Assembly: GCA_029238255.1 (NCBI GenBank)
Contig: JAQWGK010000038.1
Span: forward strand, 1 to 46,033
DNA length: 46,033 bases
Direction: 5' to 3'
From: Porticoccaceae bacterium
GTDB taxonomy: Bacteria > Pseudomonadota > Gammaproteobacteria > Pseudomonadales > Porticoccaceae
The notes under the pieces are model-generated. The model was not told the DNA's origin and made no database searches. It saw only the letters and a list, made by a program, of their open reading frames with translations. Positions 25,592-37,768 of this stretch are shown here, one piece after another. How positions within the stretch are numbered: the first letter of the stretch is position 1; each line of letters starts with the position of its first letter. The translations under genes were made by a program, and so were the position numbers.

Positions 25592-27304
25592 AAAGTAGCG
25601 CTGCGCCATCGGCAACTCGGTCGCCGGCTCACAGACCAGCAGCTGACCATCAGCGCGAACCTCATAGGTCTGGGAATCCACGTCTATTTCCGGTTGATAA
25701 CTATTGCGCACCATATCTTTCTTGGTCACGTTGCGGCAGCCTTTCACCGTACCGATCAAACTCTGCAAGCCGAGCTGCTCAGGCACGCCGGCATCAACAG
25801 CAGCCGCGGATAAAAACAGCATTGAGGTATTGTTATTAGCTTTGCCCATCGCGCCAAACATAGAGCGATAGTGAACCGGTTGCGGTGTTGGAATCGACGC
25901 ATTGGGATCACCCATAGGGGCGGCAGCAATCATTCCGCCCTTGATAATGGTGGCCGGTTTGGTGCCAAAAAATGCCGGCTTCCACAGCACTAGATCCGCC
26001 AGTTTGCCGTTCTCAATAGAACCCACCTCATGGGCAATACCATGGGCAATGGCCGGGTTGATGGTGTACTTGGCGATATAGCGTTTAATTCGCTCGTTAT
26101 CATTTTCACTGCTACCTTCCGCTCCACAATCCTCAGCAAGAGGTCCACGCTGCACTTTCATCTTGTGAGCGGTCTGCCAGGTGCGCAGTACCACTTCGCC
26201 GACGCGACCCATCGCCTGAGAGTCCGAGGCAATCATTGAGAATGCACCCAGATCATGGAGAATATCTTCAGCGGCAATCGTCTCGCGACGAATCCGCGAT
26301 TCGGCAAAGGCCACATCCTCTGCAATATTCGGATCCAGATGATGGCAGACCATCAGCATATCCAGATGTTCATCGACAGTATTAATGGTGTAGGGGCGGG
26401 TCGGGTTAGTCGATGAGGGAAGTACATTGAGCTCGCCACAGGCCTTGATAATATCCGGCGCATGGCCGCCACCGGCACCCTCGGTGTGGTAGGTGTGAAT
26501 GGTTCTGCCATCGATGGCATCCAGTGTAGATTCCACAAAGCCCGACTCGTTGAGTGTGTCGGTGTGAATCGCCACCTGAATATCGGTCTCTTCGGCAATA
26601 TTTAAACATTCATTAATTGAAGCCGGCGTCGTGCCCCAGTCTTCGTGAAGTTTTAGACCCATAGCGCCCGCAGCAACCTGTTCACGGAGTGGTTCCGGCT
26701 GACTGGCATTACCTTTGCCCATCAGGCCAATATTCATCGGCAGTGTATCTGCCGCTTCTAACATACGGTGAATATTCCAGGGCCCGGGCGTGCAGGTGGT
26801 CGCATTGGTGCCAGTGGCTGGTCCTGTGCCGCCGCCGAGCATGGTGGTGACACCAGACATCAGTGCCTCATCAATTTGCTGGGGGCAGATAAAGTGAATA
26901 TGCGCATCCACACCACCAGCGGTAAGAATATGGCCCTCACCGGCAAGCACTTCAGTGCCAGCCCCAACCACAATGTCGACATTGCTCTGAGTGTCCGGAT
27001 TGCCGGCCTTGCCTATAGCGAAAATACGTCCATCTTTAATCCCCACATCGGCTTTAACTATGCCCCAGTGGTCGATAATTAATGCATTGGTAATCACCAG
27101 ATCGACAGTTTCGGCGCTGGGTCTCTGACTCTGCCCCATGCCGTCGCGAATCACTTTACCGCCGCCAAATTTAACCTCGTCGCCATACTCGGTGAAATCT
27201 TTTTCCACCTCTAGCCAGAGTTCGGTATCTGCCAGTCGCAGCTTGTCGCCGGTGGTTGGGCCGAACATTTCAGCATAGGCCTGTCTTGAAATTGATCCTG
27301 GCAT
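25583..27304 (-). CDS. ureC: Urease alpha subunit UreC
   Basis: This 573-residue protein is the catalytic subunit that hydrolyses urea to ammonia and carbamate. All active-site residues are present: H135 and H137 (DAHIHF), carbamylated K218 ([12 protein letters not shown]), H247, H273, D361, and flap residues C320-H321 (MVCHHLDP). The numbering is shifted by one from the Klebsiella enzyme. It starts 3 bases after ureB, with GGAG just upstream. The complete set of residues means a functional nickel enzyme. Confidence 0.98.
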   Translation of the reverse strand: MPGSISRQAYAEMFGPTTGDKLRLADTELWLEVEKDFTEYGDEVKFGGGKVIRDGMGQSQRPSAETVDLVITNALIIDHWGIVKADVGIKDGRIFAIGKAGNPDTQSNVDIVVGAGTEVLAGEGHILTAGGVDAHIHFICPQQIDEALMSGVTTMLGGGTGPATGTNATTCTPGPWNIHRMLEAADTLPMNIGLMGKGNASQPEPLREQVAAGAMGLKLHEDWGTTPASINECLNIAEETDIQVAIHTDTLNESGFVESTLDAIDGRTIHTYHTEGAGGGHAPDIIKACGELNVLPSSTNPTRPYTINTVDEHLDMLMVCHHLDPNIAEDVAFAESRIRRETIAAEDILHDLGAFSMIASDSQAMGRVGEVVLRTWQTAHKMKVQRGPLAEDCGAEGSSENDNERIKRYIAKYTINPAIAHGIAHEVGSIENGKLADLVLWKPAFFGTKPATIIKGGMIAAAPMGDPNASIPTPQPVHYRSMFGAMGKANNNTSMLFLSAAAVDAGVPEQLGLQSLIGTVKGCRNVTKKDMVRNSYQPEIDVDSQTYEVRADGQLLVCEPATELPMAQRYFLF

Positions 27305-27307
27305 TGT

Positions 27308-27655
27308 TTACTCCTGACCTTTAGTTGAACTCTGAGCGGCAATGCTATCTATCACTTTGCCCATTACTTTTCCCTGAAAGCCATAGACATGACCAGAGCC
27401 TGCGAACTCAACCAGTTCAACCGTGCGCTCCTGACCGGGTTCAAAGCGAACCGCTGTGCCCGAGGCGATATTGAGTCGGTAGCCGAGGGTCGGTTGACGA
27501 TCAAAAATTAACGATTCGTTGACTTCAAAAAAGTGATAGTGCGAGCCGATCTGTACAGGTCGGTCTCCAATATTGGCCACTTTTACTGTATGCAGATTGC
27601 GCCCGGCATTTAATGTAATTTCACCAGCTGCAGTTTTTATTTCTCCGGGGATCAT
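27308..27655 (-). CDS. ureB: Urease beta subunit UreB
   Basis: This 115-residue protein has the start [19 protein letters not shown] and the conserved [11 protein letters not shown] and [19 protein letters not shown] blocks. It is a structural subunit of the (UreABC)3 trimer, 12 bases after ureA and 3 before ureC. GGAG stands shortly upstream. Confidence 0.97.
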   Translation of the reverse strand: MIPGEIKTAAGEITLNAGRNLHTVKVANIGDRPVQIGSHYHFFEVNESLIFDRQPTLGYRLNIASGTAVRFEPGQERTVELVEFAGSGHVYGFQGKVMGKVIDSIAAQSSTKGQE

Positions 27656-27667
27656 AGAGCCGGTCTC

Positions 27668-27970
27668 CTAGACAATAGGGTTGTGGACGGTGACAAGTTT
27701 GGTGCCGTCGGGAAATGTACCCTCGACCTGCACGTCATGAATCATTTCTGCAATTCCATCCATCACATCATCGGCACTGAGCAGGGTGCGGCCGTAGTCC
27801 ATCAGTTCGGCAACGGTTCTGCCGTCGCGGGCACCTTCAAGGATCGCGGCACTGATATAGGCAATGGCTTCCGGGTAGTTAAGTTTTAGCCCTCTGGCTT
27901 TGCGGCGCTCGGCGAGTAGTGCCGCTGTAAATAACATCAACTTATCTTTTTCGCGGGGAGTTAATTCCAT
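27668..27970 (-). CDS. ureA: Urease gamma subunit UreA
   Basis: This is a 100-residue protein of standard length ([23 protein letters not shown], with [12 protein letters not shown] and [17 protein letters not shown]). It is the small structural subunit of the enzyme. It lies 14 bases after ureD. Confidence 0.97.
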   Translation of the reverse strand: MELTPREKDKLMLFTAALLAERRKARGLKLNYPEAIAYISAAILEGARDGRTVAELMDYGRTLLSADDVMDGIAEMIHDVQVEGTFPDGTKLVTVHNPIV

Positions 27971-27984
27971 GATTTATTCTTTAG

Positions 27985-28833
27985 TTAGGTAGCCCAGATG
28001 CGCGGGGAACAGGCCGGCTTGTGAAGCCATTCGGTTCGCAGCTCAGTCCACAGCTGGGTAAATATTTCCAGTATTGGCTCTATCTGGTTGCCCAATACCC
28101 TGACCACCAGAACATCGTCGACCAATGTTAGGCCAATCGGATCTGGATACTGATGTGAATGCAATATGCGTTCCAATTGATCACGCTGTTGTTGATTGCA
28201 GGGGGCGGCGATCAGGCTGCCTTGCATAGCCATACCGCGCAGGCCACTGGCGGAGTCAATTAGAGAACTGTCCTCTGTACAGAGCTGTTCGACTAAACGC
28301 AATTCACCCTCAATATTAATCTCTGTGCAGCTGCTAATATTGCCCGAATGAAAGATTTCGCTGTTGGCCGGGCGTCCAAAACAGTGCATCTCCCAACCGA
28401 TAAACTTTCCACCTTTGGCAATATTAATTTGCGTGTTTAAACTGGATTGAGCCTCGGGGAAAAATATATTTTGCTGGGGCAGCCACTCGACAATGGCATC
28501 TGTGCAGACCGATATTTTTTGCGACTGGGTGCTCACAAGATCGGTTTTCGAGCGATAAAACTTTGTTGCGCCGGGGGTGGTAATTAAACAGTGTGAACCG
28601 CTTTCAGCACGAACCTTGATATCCAGCGTATCGCCGCCAACCACACCGCCTGGCGGGTGAAGCAGGTAGCTGTGGCAGATATCGTTTTCCGGATAAAAAG
28701 GTCGCTGCAGGGTCAGTGGGCCACGCTGTTTTTTCCGCACCAAGCAGGTTTTTTCGCGCCGCACTGCATAGTCGAGTTCGAGTTCTGCAAGCCATCCTGC
28801 CTGAGAATTTTGTGCTGATCTTGTGTTGTTCAT
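27985..28833 (-). CDS. ureD: Urease accessory protein UreD
   Basis: This 282-residue protein carries the HPPGGVVGGDTL and TTPGATKFYRS motifs of UreD (UreH), the scaffold on which UreF and UreG meet apourease. It heads the urease operon and is divergent from bax. The promoter should lie in the 274-bp AT-rich space upstream. Confidence 0.95.
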   Translation of the reverse strand: MNNTRSAQNSQAGWLAELELDYAVRREKTCLVRKKQRGPLTLQRPFYPENDICHSYLLHPPGGVVGGDTLDIKVRAESGSHCLITTPGATKFYRSKTDLVSTQSQKISVCTDAIVEWLPQQNIFFPEAQSSLNTQINIAKGGKFIGWEMHCFGRPANSEIFHSGNISSCTEINIEGELRLVEQLCTEDSSLIDSASGLRGMAMQGSLIAAPCNQQQRDQLERILHSHQYPDPIGLTLVDDVLVVRVLGNQIEPILEIFTQLWTELRTEWLHKPACSPRIWAT

Positions 28834-28965
28834 TATTTGAATAACCAGAATATTTTAAGTGAAATCTAAAAAATAAAGTGTCTATTTTTTGAAGACTATC
28901 ATCAGAAAAAGCATTCGGGTTAGAAAAAAATTAAATAATAATTAGAAATAGTAAAAGGCCTCAAA

Positions 28966-28994
28966 TTGGTGCAAAAAATAATTTAATGCACTAA
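28966..28994. promoter_or_regulatory. Inverted repeat with GGTGCA/TGCACT halves upstream of ureD
   Basis: TTGGTGCA (28966-28973) and TGCACTAA (28987-28994) are inverted with one mismatch and a 13-base spacer, about 135 bases upstream of ureD. The halves resemble NtrC half-sites but are in the reverse order to the usual site. I found no sigma-54 promoter nearby. The rest of 28834-29107 is very AT-rich with long A runs. Confidence 0.35.
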
Positions 28995-29107
28995 AAAAAC
29001 TCATAGAAAAAATAATTCAAAAGATGAAAAATCAAAAAATAAAATTGCGGACTTTTAGGTTCTGAATAAGCTAAAGTAACAGTCTTAAATTTTCGCCAGG
29101 CTTACCC

Positions 29108-29838
29108 ATGTTTTCCATAAGAACTGTTTTAAGTTCCCTGTTTTTTATAATCGCAATTTTTGCTGTGGCAGTGATCGATAGAGATCCTCTGCCGAATTTT
29201 TCCCAATACGATCAGGTACAGGAAAAGAAGAGTGCTTTTTTTGACTACGTATTGCCTCTGGTAAATCAGGAAAATAAGACTGTTATAGAAGATCGAAAAT
29301 ATCTTGAGATGCTGGCAGAAGAGGTTGACGACTTATCTTTTTTTCAGCGCAGAACACTGATGGAATTAGCTGAAGATTATTATGTCGATAGAGAAGAGCG
29401 CAGTGATTTACAGGTTATCGAACAGTTACGATTGAGGGTTGATCCGGTACCGCCGTCACTGGCACTGGCTCAGGCGGCCATTGAGTCGGCCTGGGGGACT
29501 TCGCGTTTCGCGGTGCAGGGCAATAATCTTTTTGGTCAGTGGTGTTATAAAAAAGGCTGTGGTCTTGTGCCTCTTAGGCGCAACTCCGGCACCCAGCATG
29601 AGGTGGCGAAATTTGCCACGGTCTCCGAGTCGGTGGGTTCCTATATTCGCAATATCAATACCCATCGCGCCTATCAGGATCTGCGTGTCAGTCGAGCGCG
29701 GCTGCGCACTGAGCAGAGTTCGGCCAGCGGTCATCAGTTAGCCGAAAACCTGCTCGAGTATTCAGAGCTGCGTGAAAAGTATGTCCATGAGGTTCAGGCA
29801 GTGATTCGGATTAATAATCTTGCCCGCTACGACAAGCT

Positions 29839-29842
<4 letters not shown>
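29108..29842 (+). CDS. Bax-like membrane-anchored glucosaminidase
   Basis: This 244-residue protein has an N-terminal membrane anchor (5-23) and, from about 110, a glucosaminidase domain (PF01832 type) with the likely catalytic E126 in QAAIESAWGTSRF and the NNLFGQWC segment. This is the arrangement of Bax proteins, predicted to cleave N-acetylglucosamine linkages in peptidoglycan in the periplasm. Its end overlaps the end of the convergent acetoacetyl-CoA synthetase gene by 4 bases, leaving no room for a separate terminator. Confidence 0.85.
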
Positions 29843-31815
<1,973 letters not shown>

Positions 31816-31914
31816 TAAACGGTCCCTGTTAAGTGCTAATTGCCCGATTAGTATAGTCAAATCACCGCTGCAATCCCCTAAATGGTCTCAGTCGTCGCAT
31901 AAATGCCCCGTTAG

Positions 31915-31931
31915 TCTCAAATATAGTGAGA
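31915..31931. promoter_or_regulatory. Short inverted repeat upstream of the TonB receptor
   Basis: TCTCA and TGAGA are inverted with a 7-base spacer, 112 bases before the receptor start. The geometry is operator-like, but no regulator is known. Confidence 0.25.
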
Positions 31932-32043
31932 TGAATGGTTTATCTGGGGTAGTCTCTGGAGTGAAAGGCTCTGTTTCCGGCGCTATTGGCCATATAAAAA
32001 GAGTCAGAATAATAATTATTTTTTACCTTGGGGGTATAAATCG

Positions 32044-35043
32044 ATGTTTTTGAAGAAAAATGTTCTCTCTAGCAGTATTGCTGTAGCGTTAATTAGCGCC
32101 AGTGCACCTGCTTTTGCAAACGACGGCGTCATTCAGGAAGTTGTCGTTCAGGGTGGTCTTCGTGCTAGTTTGAAGGCAAATATGGATATCAAAAGAGACT
32201 CAGTAGGCGTTGTTGACGCTATCACTGCTGAAGACATGGGTAAGTTCCCGGATACCAACCTTGCAGAATCGCTCCAGCGTATCACTGGTGTATCTATCAG
32301 CCGTTCAAACGGTGAAGGTAGTCAGGTTACTGTTCGTGGTTTTGGTCCTGAGTACAACCTGGTAACTCTAAATGGTCGCCAGCTGCCTACTCACAATGGT
32401 ACCAACCGATCTTTTGACTTTGCTGATCTGGCCTCTGAAGGCATTTCTGCAGTTGAAGTTTACAAAACGGGTCAGGCTAACGTTCCTACCGGTGGTATCG
32501 GTTCTTCTATTAATATTATTACTTCACGCCCCCTCGAGAACCCCGGGTTTAAGAGCAGTGTTGGCGTTAAGTTAGTTGCTGATTCATCAGTAACTATTGG
32601 TGACGAAGAGCTGACGCCTGAATTCTCAGGTGTTTTCTCAAACACTTTCTTTGACGATACTCTTGGCGTCTCGCTGAGTGGTGTTGCTCAGAATCGTATA
32701 GGCGGTCAAGCCTCTGCTACTGTTGGCGGATGGAATACAACCACTGCTGACTCTTCAGAGTGGACGCGCAGAATTTCTGACGATGGTCACCTCAATATTG
32801 AAAACCTTCCTGAAGGTACGCTGCTATCCAAGCCTCAGAGCATGGCTTACAGCCTTTCTAACTTTGAGACAGATCGTGTAAACGGTATGTTGAATGTGCA
32901 GTGGGCTCCAAGTGAAACCATTACTGCAACTGTTGATTACGTTTACAGCTCAATGATTGTTGAGAGCCGCTACAACGATTTGGCTTCTTGGTTTAACGGT
33001 GGTAACAGAGACCGCGCCTCAAGCTGGGCTACTGTTGAAGACGGTAACTCTACTCCGTTGTTCTACACCGAAGAGGAAAAAGGGACTACTGACTTTACCA
33101 ATGGTGTTGGTTACAACAAAGATCGCAACAAGTCTAATTCAGCCGGTCTAAACATTGAGTGGCAGGCTGCTGATAACCTGGTTCTGGAACTTGATTACCA
33201 CGATTCAGTTTCGAAAAGATCAGGTATGGATCCACGCTCTGGTTCGATCACTATGGCCAGCTTCAACCGTCGCAACACCACAGCACGCTTTGGTGGTGAG
33301 ATGGGTATCCTGGATCTCGATCTGGGTACATTGGATGATGGTTCAGAACGTCCTCTCTATAAAGAAGACATGATTATCACTGGTAGCCAGTTCGGCAGTG
33401 GCCAGTCAGATATGCAGATTGAAGCTACAAGCTTATCTGGTACTTTTGACTTCTCTGAGTCTACAAGTGTTGATTTCGGTGTTGAGTTAAATGAAGTTAG
33501 CAACCGTTCAGTTGGTGCACTGGTTGAGAGTGGCACCTGGGGTGGTATTACTGATATCACTGGTGATCTGGTTGACGTACTGGATAGACGTTCTATGGCT
33601 GGTCAGTTTGATCAGGTTGCAAACGCCGATGATGAGAGCCTGCAGGTAGAGTTCTTTACTGCTAACCTTGAAGATCTTATCCATATCGCTGAAACAAATA
33701 TTGCTTCAGGTCGCTATACGCCTAACCCTAACCAGCAGAGCACTTTTGGTGAATGTGGAACGGCTTACTGTGATATTCAGGGCAAAAATGTTCCTTGGGA
33801 TTCAGATCTTCAGACGACTGAAGAGACAAAAGTTGCTTACTTCCAGTTGAATCACGCAACAGAATATAACGCTATGCCGATTAATGTTCGTGCGGGTCTG
33901 CGCTACGAAGAGACTGAAATCTCTTCTGCCGGTATTGTTCCCAAGTACGAAGGTGTTACCTGGACCAACGCTGCTAACGAATTTATGATCAGCGCGACAG
34001 AGCCACAGAATGTTGATGATACAGGTGAATACGATCTGCTATTACCTAATCTGGATTTCGATATCTCGGTAACTGACGATATGGTTCTGCGTGCCTCGGT
34101 GAGCAAGACAGTCACTCGTCCAAACTATGCACAGATTAAAGGTGGAACTACCCTGGGTGGTTTGAGCTTTAAAGGTCTGCAGGGTACTGGCGGAACAGAA
34201 GCCAGTGGTGGTAACCCGGGTCTTGAGCCAATTGAAGCAACTAACTTCGACCTCTCTGCTGAGTGGTACTACGGTGAAGAGAGCTACGTTTCTCTTGGTT
34301 ACTTCAAGAAAGACGTAAAGAACTTTATCGCTGCTGGTGAAGAGCGTCAGTCTGAGCGTTGGAACCTGCCACACCCAGCACTGGGTGATTTCTGGAAGCA
34401 GGCTGTAGTTGATGCTGCAGTTGATGGTGCAACCACAGAAGCGGAAGTATTTGACTGGATCAGAGACAACCGTGCGCCTTCTGCAGAGTGGAGCCTAAAC
34501 GGTGATCAGGTAACTATTAATGGTGTTGCTGGCGATCCGCTAGTACCTGTTGATGTTAAGACTGACGTCAACATGAACGATGCAGAAGTATCTGGTTGGT
34601 AATTTGCTGTTCAGCACAACTTCTCTGATACCGGTTACGGCATGATCGTTAACTACACAATGGCAGATGCCAATATAAGCTACGACAACAGCTTCACCAG
34701 TGGTGCACAGTTTGTTATCAACGGCCTCAGTGATTCAGCCAACTTTATCGCTTTCTATGATAAAGACGGTTTGCAGGCTCGAGTAGCTTACAACTGGAGA
34801 GATGATTTCCTCGCCGGTGTTGGCCAGCCACAGGGTACTTACACTAACCCAACTAACGTTCGCGCCTACGGTCAGTGGGACTTTAATGTCAGCTATGAAT
34901 ACGATGAAAACTTCACTGTATTTGTTGAAGGCCTTAACGTTACTGAGTCAGTGCCTAGAAACTACGGTCGTATCGAGAGCCAGGTACTGGGTGTTTACCA
35001 GGGTGGCGCACGCTACAACTTCGGTGCTCGCTATAAGTTCTAA
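32044..35043 (+). pseudogene. TonB-dependent receptor with an in-frame premature TAA
   Basis: The frame encodes a receptor with signal peptide (to about A25), TonB-box-like QEVVVQG (31-37), a plug (TAEDMGKFPDTNLAESLQRITGVS) and a 22-strand barrel of the kind used for carbohydrates in Caulobacter and relatives. It stops at TAA 34600-34602 after 852 residues, yet the same frame continues without any shift for 146 sense codons to 35043 and ends in GARYKF, the expected terminal strand with C-terminal Phe. The local sequence SGW-stop-FAVQHNF suggests a GAA (Glu) to TAA change. The 852-residue product lacks the last strands and should not assemble. Full length would be 999 codons. A sequencing error is possible. 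Confidence 0.85.
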
Positions 35044-35089
35044 GTTAGCCCTGAACAGGTAACACAACGTAAAAAGTAAGATGAAAACG

Positions 35090-35123
35090 GAAGCCGCTTA
35101 ACCTGTTAAGCGGCTTCTTTCTT
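35090..35123 (+). terminator. Rho-independent terminator of the TonB receptor
   Basis: GAAGCCGCTTAA and TTAAGCGGCTTC form a perfect 12-bp stem with loop CCTG, followed by T-rich sequence. It lies 46 bases after the second stop, which supports the region up to 35043 being the original gene end. Confidence 0.9.
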
Positions 35124-35282
35124 TCAGCAAATTGGAAAAACCCAAATCGCTCTCAAACCGTATTAATTAGAACGGGTTAAAGAGTCCCGATTAAAGATTG
35201 TAGCTATGGAATCTTCGCGCTATCCTAGGTTCAAAGAATCTATACAAGACTGCTCTGAAGTAGCCCTAATACCTACTAAAAG

Positions 35283-35342
35283 CCTAATAAAGGGCCTAAT
35301 AAAAAGCCTAATAAAAGGCCTAATAAAAGACCTAAAAAAATA
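35283..35342. repeat. 12-nt tandem repeat upstream of the first halogenase-like gene
   Basis: Four units of CCTAATAAA plus three variable purines (35283-35330) are followed by a fifth, degenerate unit to 35342. The array ends 9 bases before the ATG. It is open in the frame of that gene (Pro-Asn-Lys-X repeats) but has no start codon before the preceding in-frame TAA at 35277. Confidence 0.8.
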
Positions 35343-35351
35343 GCTGATAAA

Positions 35352-36941
35352 ATGAGTAAAAAAATAAGTGGACTTGTGATTGTGGGCGGGGGAACTGCCG
35401 GCTGGTTATCCGCCGGTGTGATCGCTGCCGAGCACGCTATTTCCCAAAATGCTAATCAAGAGCACGGTGACCAGCAGGACAATCAGTTTCAGCTAACCCT
35501 AATAGAATCCCCGGACATTAAAACCATCGGCGTCGGTGAGGGCACCTGGCCTTCCATGCGCACCACATTGAACAAGATGGGGCTCTCGGAAACGGATTTT
35601 ATTCGCGAGTGTACGGCCAGCTTTAAGCAGGGCACCGAATTTTCTGGTTGGACCACCGGTGAGAATGACAACTACACCCATCCTTTCACCGCACCTCAGG
35701 GATACAACGAGACCAATCTGGCACCTCACTGGCAGGAATTGCAGGGCAGACCCAGATTTGATCAGGCAGTTTCACATCAGTCAGTACTGTTCCCAGATTC
35801 ACGGGCACCAAAACAGATTTCAACCCCGGAATACGCTGGCACGGTTAACTACGGTTATCACCTAGATGCGGCCAAATTCGCCGAGTTCTTGCGCAAGCAC
35901 TGTGTCGAGAAGTTGGGGGTAAAACATATAAAAGCCAATGTAATTGCAGTGAACTCCGCCGAAAATGGCGATATTGCATCGGTTACCACAGATTCCAGCG
36001 GCGCTATTGAAGGGGATCTGTTTATCGACTGCAGTGGCTCCAGAGCCCTGTTGTTGGGAGAGCACTACAGAGTGCCCCTGCGCAGTAAAAAACAGTTCCT
36101 GTTTAACGATACTGCACTGGCGGCACAGGTTCCCTACGTCAATCCCGATGATCCGATTGCCTCCTGCACATTATCCACCGCCCAGACAGCGGGCTGGATC
36201 TGGGATATTGGCCTGCCTTCTAGGCGTGGAACCGGTCATGTCTATTCCAGCGCCCATAACAGCCAGGAAAATGCCACCGCCGAACTGCTCAGCTATATAG
36301 AGCGCACTGCCGGTGCCCAGGCAGCTGCAGACGCGGAACCGCGGAAAATTAATTTTGATCCCGGCCACCGCGCCGAGTTCTGGCACAAGAACTGTGTCGC
36401 CATCGGCATGTCCGCCGGATTTATTGAGCCCTTAGAAGCCTCCGCGCTGATTCTGGTCGAGCTGTCCTCCAATATGATTGCCGAACAGCTGCCAGCCAAC
36501 CGCGAGATGATGGACTTAGTGGCCAAGCGATTTAACGACAAGTTCTTATATCGCTGGGACCGTATTATCGATTTTCTCAAGCTGCACTATATTTTGAATC
36601 GTCGTCAGGATCAGTACTGGCGCGATCATCTGGATCCATCGTCAATCCCCGACAGCCTGCAAGAGCTTATCGCGCTGTGGAAATATCAGGGACCCTGGCA
36701 TCGAGATACCAACCATACCGATGAGATGTTCCCCTCGGCCAGTTTTCAGTATGTGCTCTACGGCATGAACTTCGAAACTAACCCCAGTACAACCATTCGC
36801 CGCTCGGATCGGTTGGGTCGGGAAGCCGCCGTAAACCTGTTCCAGAAAAATGCCAAGCAACGTCGTGAGCTCGAGATGGCAATGCCGACAAATCGCCAAC
36901 TAATTGAAAAAATTAATACCTATGGGCTGCAAAAAATATAG
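35352..36941 (+). CDS. Tryptophan halogenase-like flavoprotein, divergent motifs
   Basis: This 529-residue protein belongs to the flavin-dependent halogenase family (PF04820), with the FAD motif VGGGTAGW at 11-18, the GVGEGTWP block and the conserved lysine K92 (SFKQGTEF). Two signatures differ from true halogenases: the WxWxIP motif reads WIWDIGLP (282-289, Pro replaced by Gly) and the usual E-S-T-G loop reads E-A-S-A (E362). It may therefore be a monooxygenase or a halogenase of altered specificity. It is the first gene after the broken receptor and is probably co-transcribed with sapC. No clear ribosome site precedes the ATG. Confidence 0.8.
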   Translation: MSKKISGLVIVGGGTAGWLSAGVIAAEHAISQNANQEHGDQQDNQFQLTLIESPDIKTIGVGEGTWPSMRTTLNKMGLSETDFIRECTASFKQGTEFSGWTTGENDNYTHPFTAPQGYNETNLAPHWQELQGRPRFDQAVSHQSVLFPDSRAPKQISTPEYAGTVNYGYHLDAAKFAEFLRKHCVEKLGVKHIKANVIAVNSAENGDIASVTTDSSGAIEGDLFIDCSGSRALLLGEHYRVPLRSKKQFLFNDTALAAQVPYVNPDDPIASCTLSTAQTAGWIWDIGLPSRRGTGHVYSSAHNSQENATAELLSYIERTAGAQAAADAEPRKINFDPGHRAEFWHKNCVAIGMSAGFIEPLEASALILVELSSNMIAEQLPANREMMDLVAKRFNDKFLYRWDRIIDFLKLHYILNRRQDQYWRDHLDPSSIPDSLQELIALWKYQGPWHRDTNHTDEMFPSASFQYVLYGMNFETNPSTTIRRSDRLGREAAVNLFQKNAKQRRELEMAMPTNRQLIEKINTYGLQKI

Positions 36942-36995
36942 ATTTTTTATAGCCGTCACAGATTTATTTAAAGTATATATAACAAGGGTTACAGC

Positions 36996-37733
36996 ATGAG
37001 TAAATATTCACTTCTTAGTCAGTCAGAGCACGCAAAGCTAAGAGTTATCACCGAGCGTAGTGCCGACTATGGCGACAACCTGATGTACGCCATGACATTC
37101 CCTCTGGAGTTTAGGAATATCGAATCCTGCTACCCAATCTTCTTTGCCAAAGATGGTGAATCCGGACAATTTTATCCCTTGGCGCTATTTGGTTTTCAGC
37201 GCGATGAAAATCTCTACCTGAAAGGCAATGTCTGGGACGCTACCTACATGCCACTGATGGTTGAGAGAAATCCTTTTCTGATCGGCTTCCAACAGTCACC
37301 AGATGTAGAGAACGGCGAAAAGAGACCCGTGGTTTCTATCAATATTGAAAGTCCTCGAATCACTGAAATTGAAACTGAGGTTAAAAGTGAAGCACTGTTT
37401 ACCGATAGCGGTGAGCCCAGCGAGTACCTGCAGAAATCGATGGAGAATTTACAGACTATCCATCGCGGTCACGACCAGAACAAACAATTTATTGCCACGT
37501 TGCTAGAGCATGATCTACTGGAAGGCTTTAATCTTGATATCACCCTTAAGGATGGCTCCAACAATCGATTGGAGGGTTTTTATACCATCAATGAAGAAAA
37601 GCTCGCCGGCCTGCAGTCCGAGACATTGGGTAAGTTGCACGAGCAGGGCTTCCTGCAGGCGATCTATATGGTCGTCGCTTCTTTCTCCCAAGTCAGCGGT
37701 TTGATCGCTAAGAAAAATGCCAGTCTCGACTAA
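36996..37733 (+). CDS. SapC family protein
   Basis: This 245-residue protein matches the SapC family (PF07277), recognisable from HAKLRVI, the YPIFFAKD and YPLALFGFQRDENLY segments and the C-terminal LHEQGFLQAIYMVVASFSQV. It has no signal peptide and no membrane helices. Its name comes from a Campylobacter surface-layer locus, but its function is not established. In many gammaproteobacteria and Caulobacterales it lies beside TonB receptors, halogenase-like and cupin-8 genes, as here. Confidence 0.85.
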   Translation: MSKYSLLSQSEHAKLRVITERSADYGDNLMYAMTFPLEFRNIESCYPIFFAKDGESGQFYPLALFGFQRDENLYLKGNVWDATYMPLMVERNPFLIGFQQSPDVENGEKRPVVSINIESPRITEIETEVKSEALFTDSGEPSEYLQKSMENLQTIHRGHDQNKQFIATLLEHDLLEGFNLDITLKDGSNNRLEGFYTINEEKLAGLQSETLGKLHEQGFLQAIYMVVASFSQVSGLIAKKNASLD

Positions 37734-37768
37734 CCCTTCAATACCAAATAATAACGAGTGATTGAATA

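Larger units (their letters stand above)
35044..35351. other. 308-bp space before the halogenase-like gene, no gene
   Basis: This holds the receptor terminator and a 12-nt tandem repeat just before the next start. No ORF is called. A promoter for the halogenase-like gene should lie here; I could not fix one with confidence. Confidence 0.6.

Noticed and set aside
34600-34602. Recoding of the stop in the TonB receptor as selenocysteine
   Set aside because: Selenocysteine uses UGA, and this codon is TAA; no recoding element is seen.
35283-35342. Possible CRISPR-like array
   Set aside because: Units are 12 nt with no spacers, and no cas genes are present; it is a simple tandem repeat.
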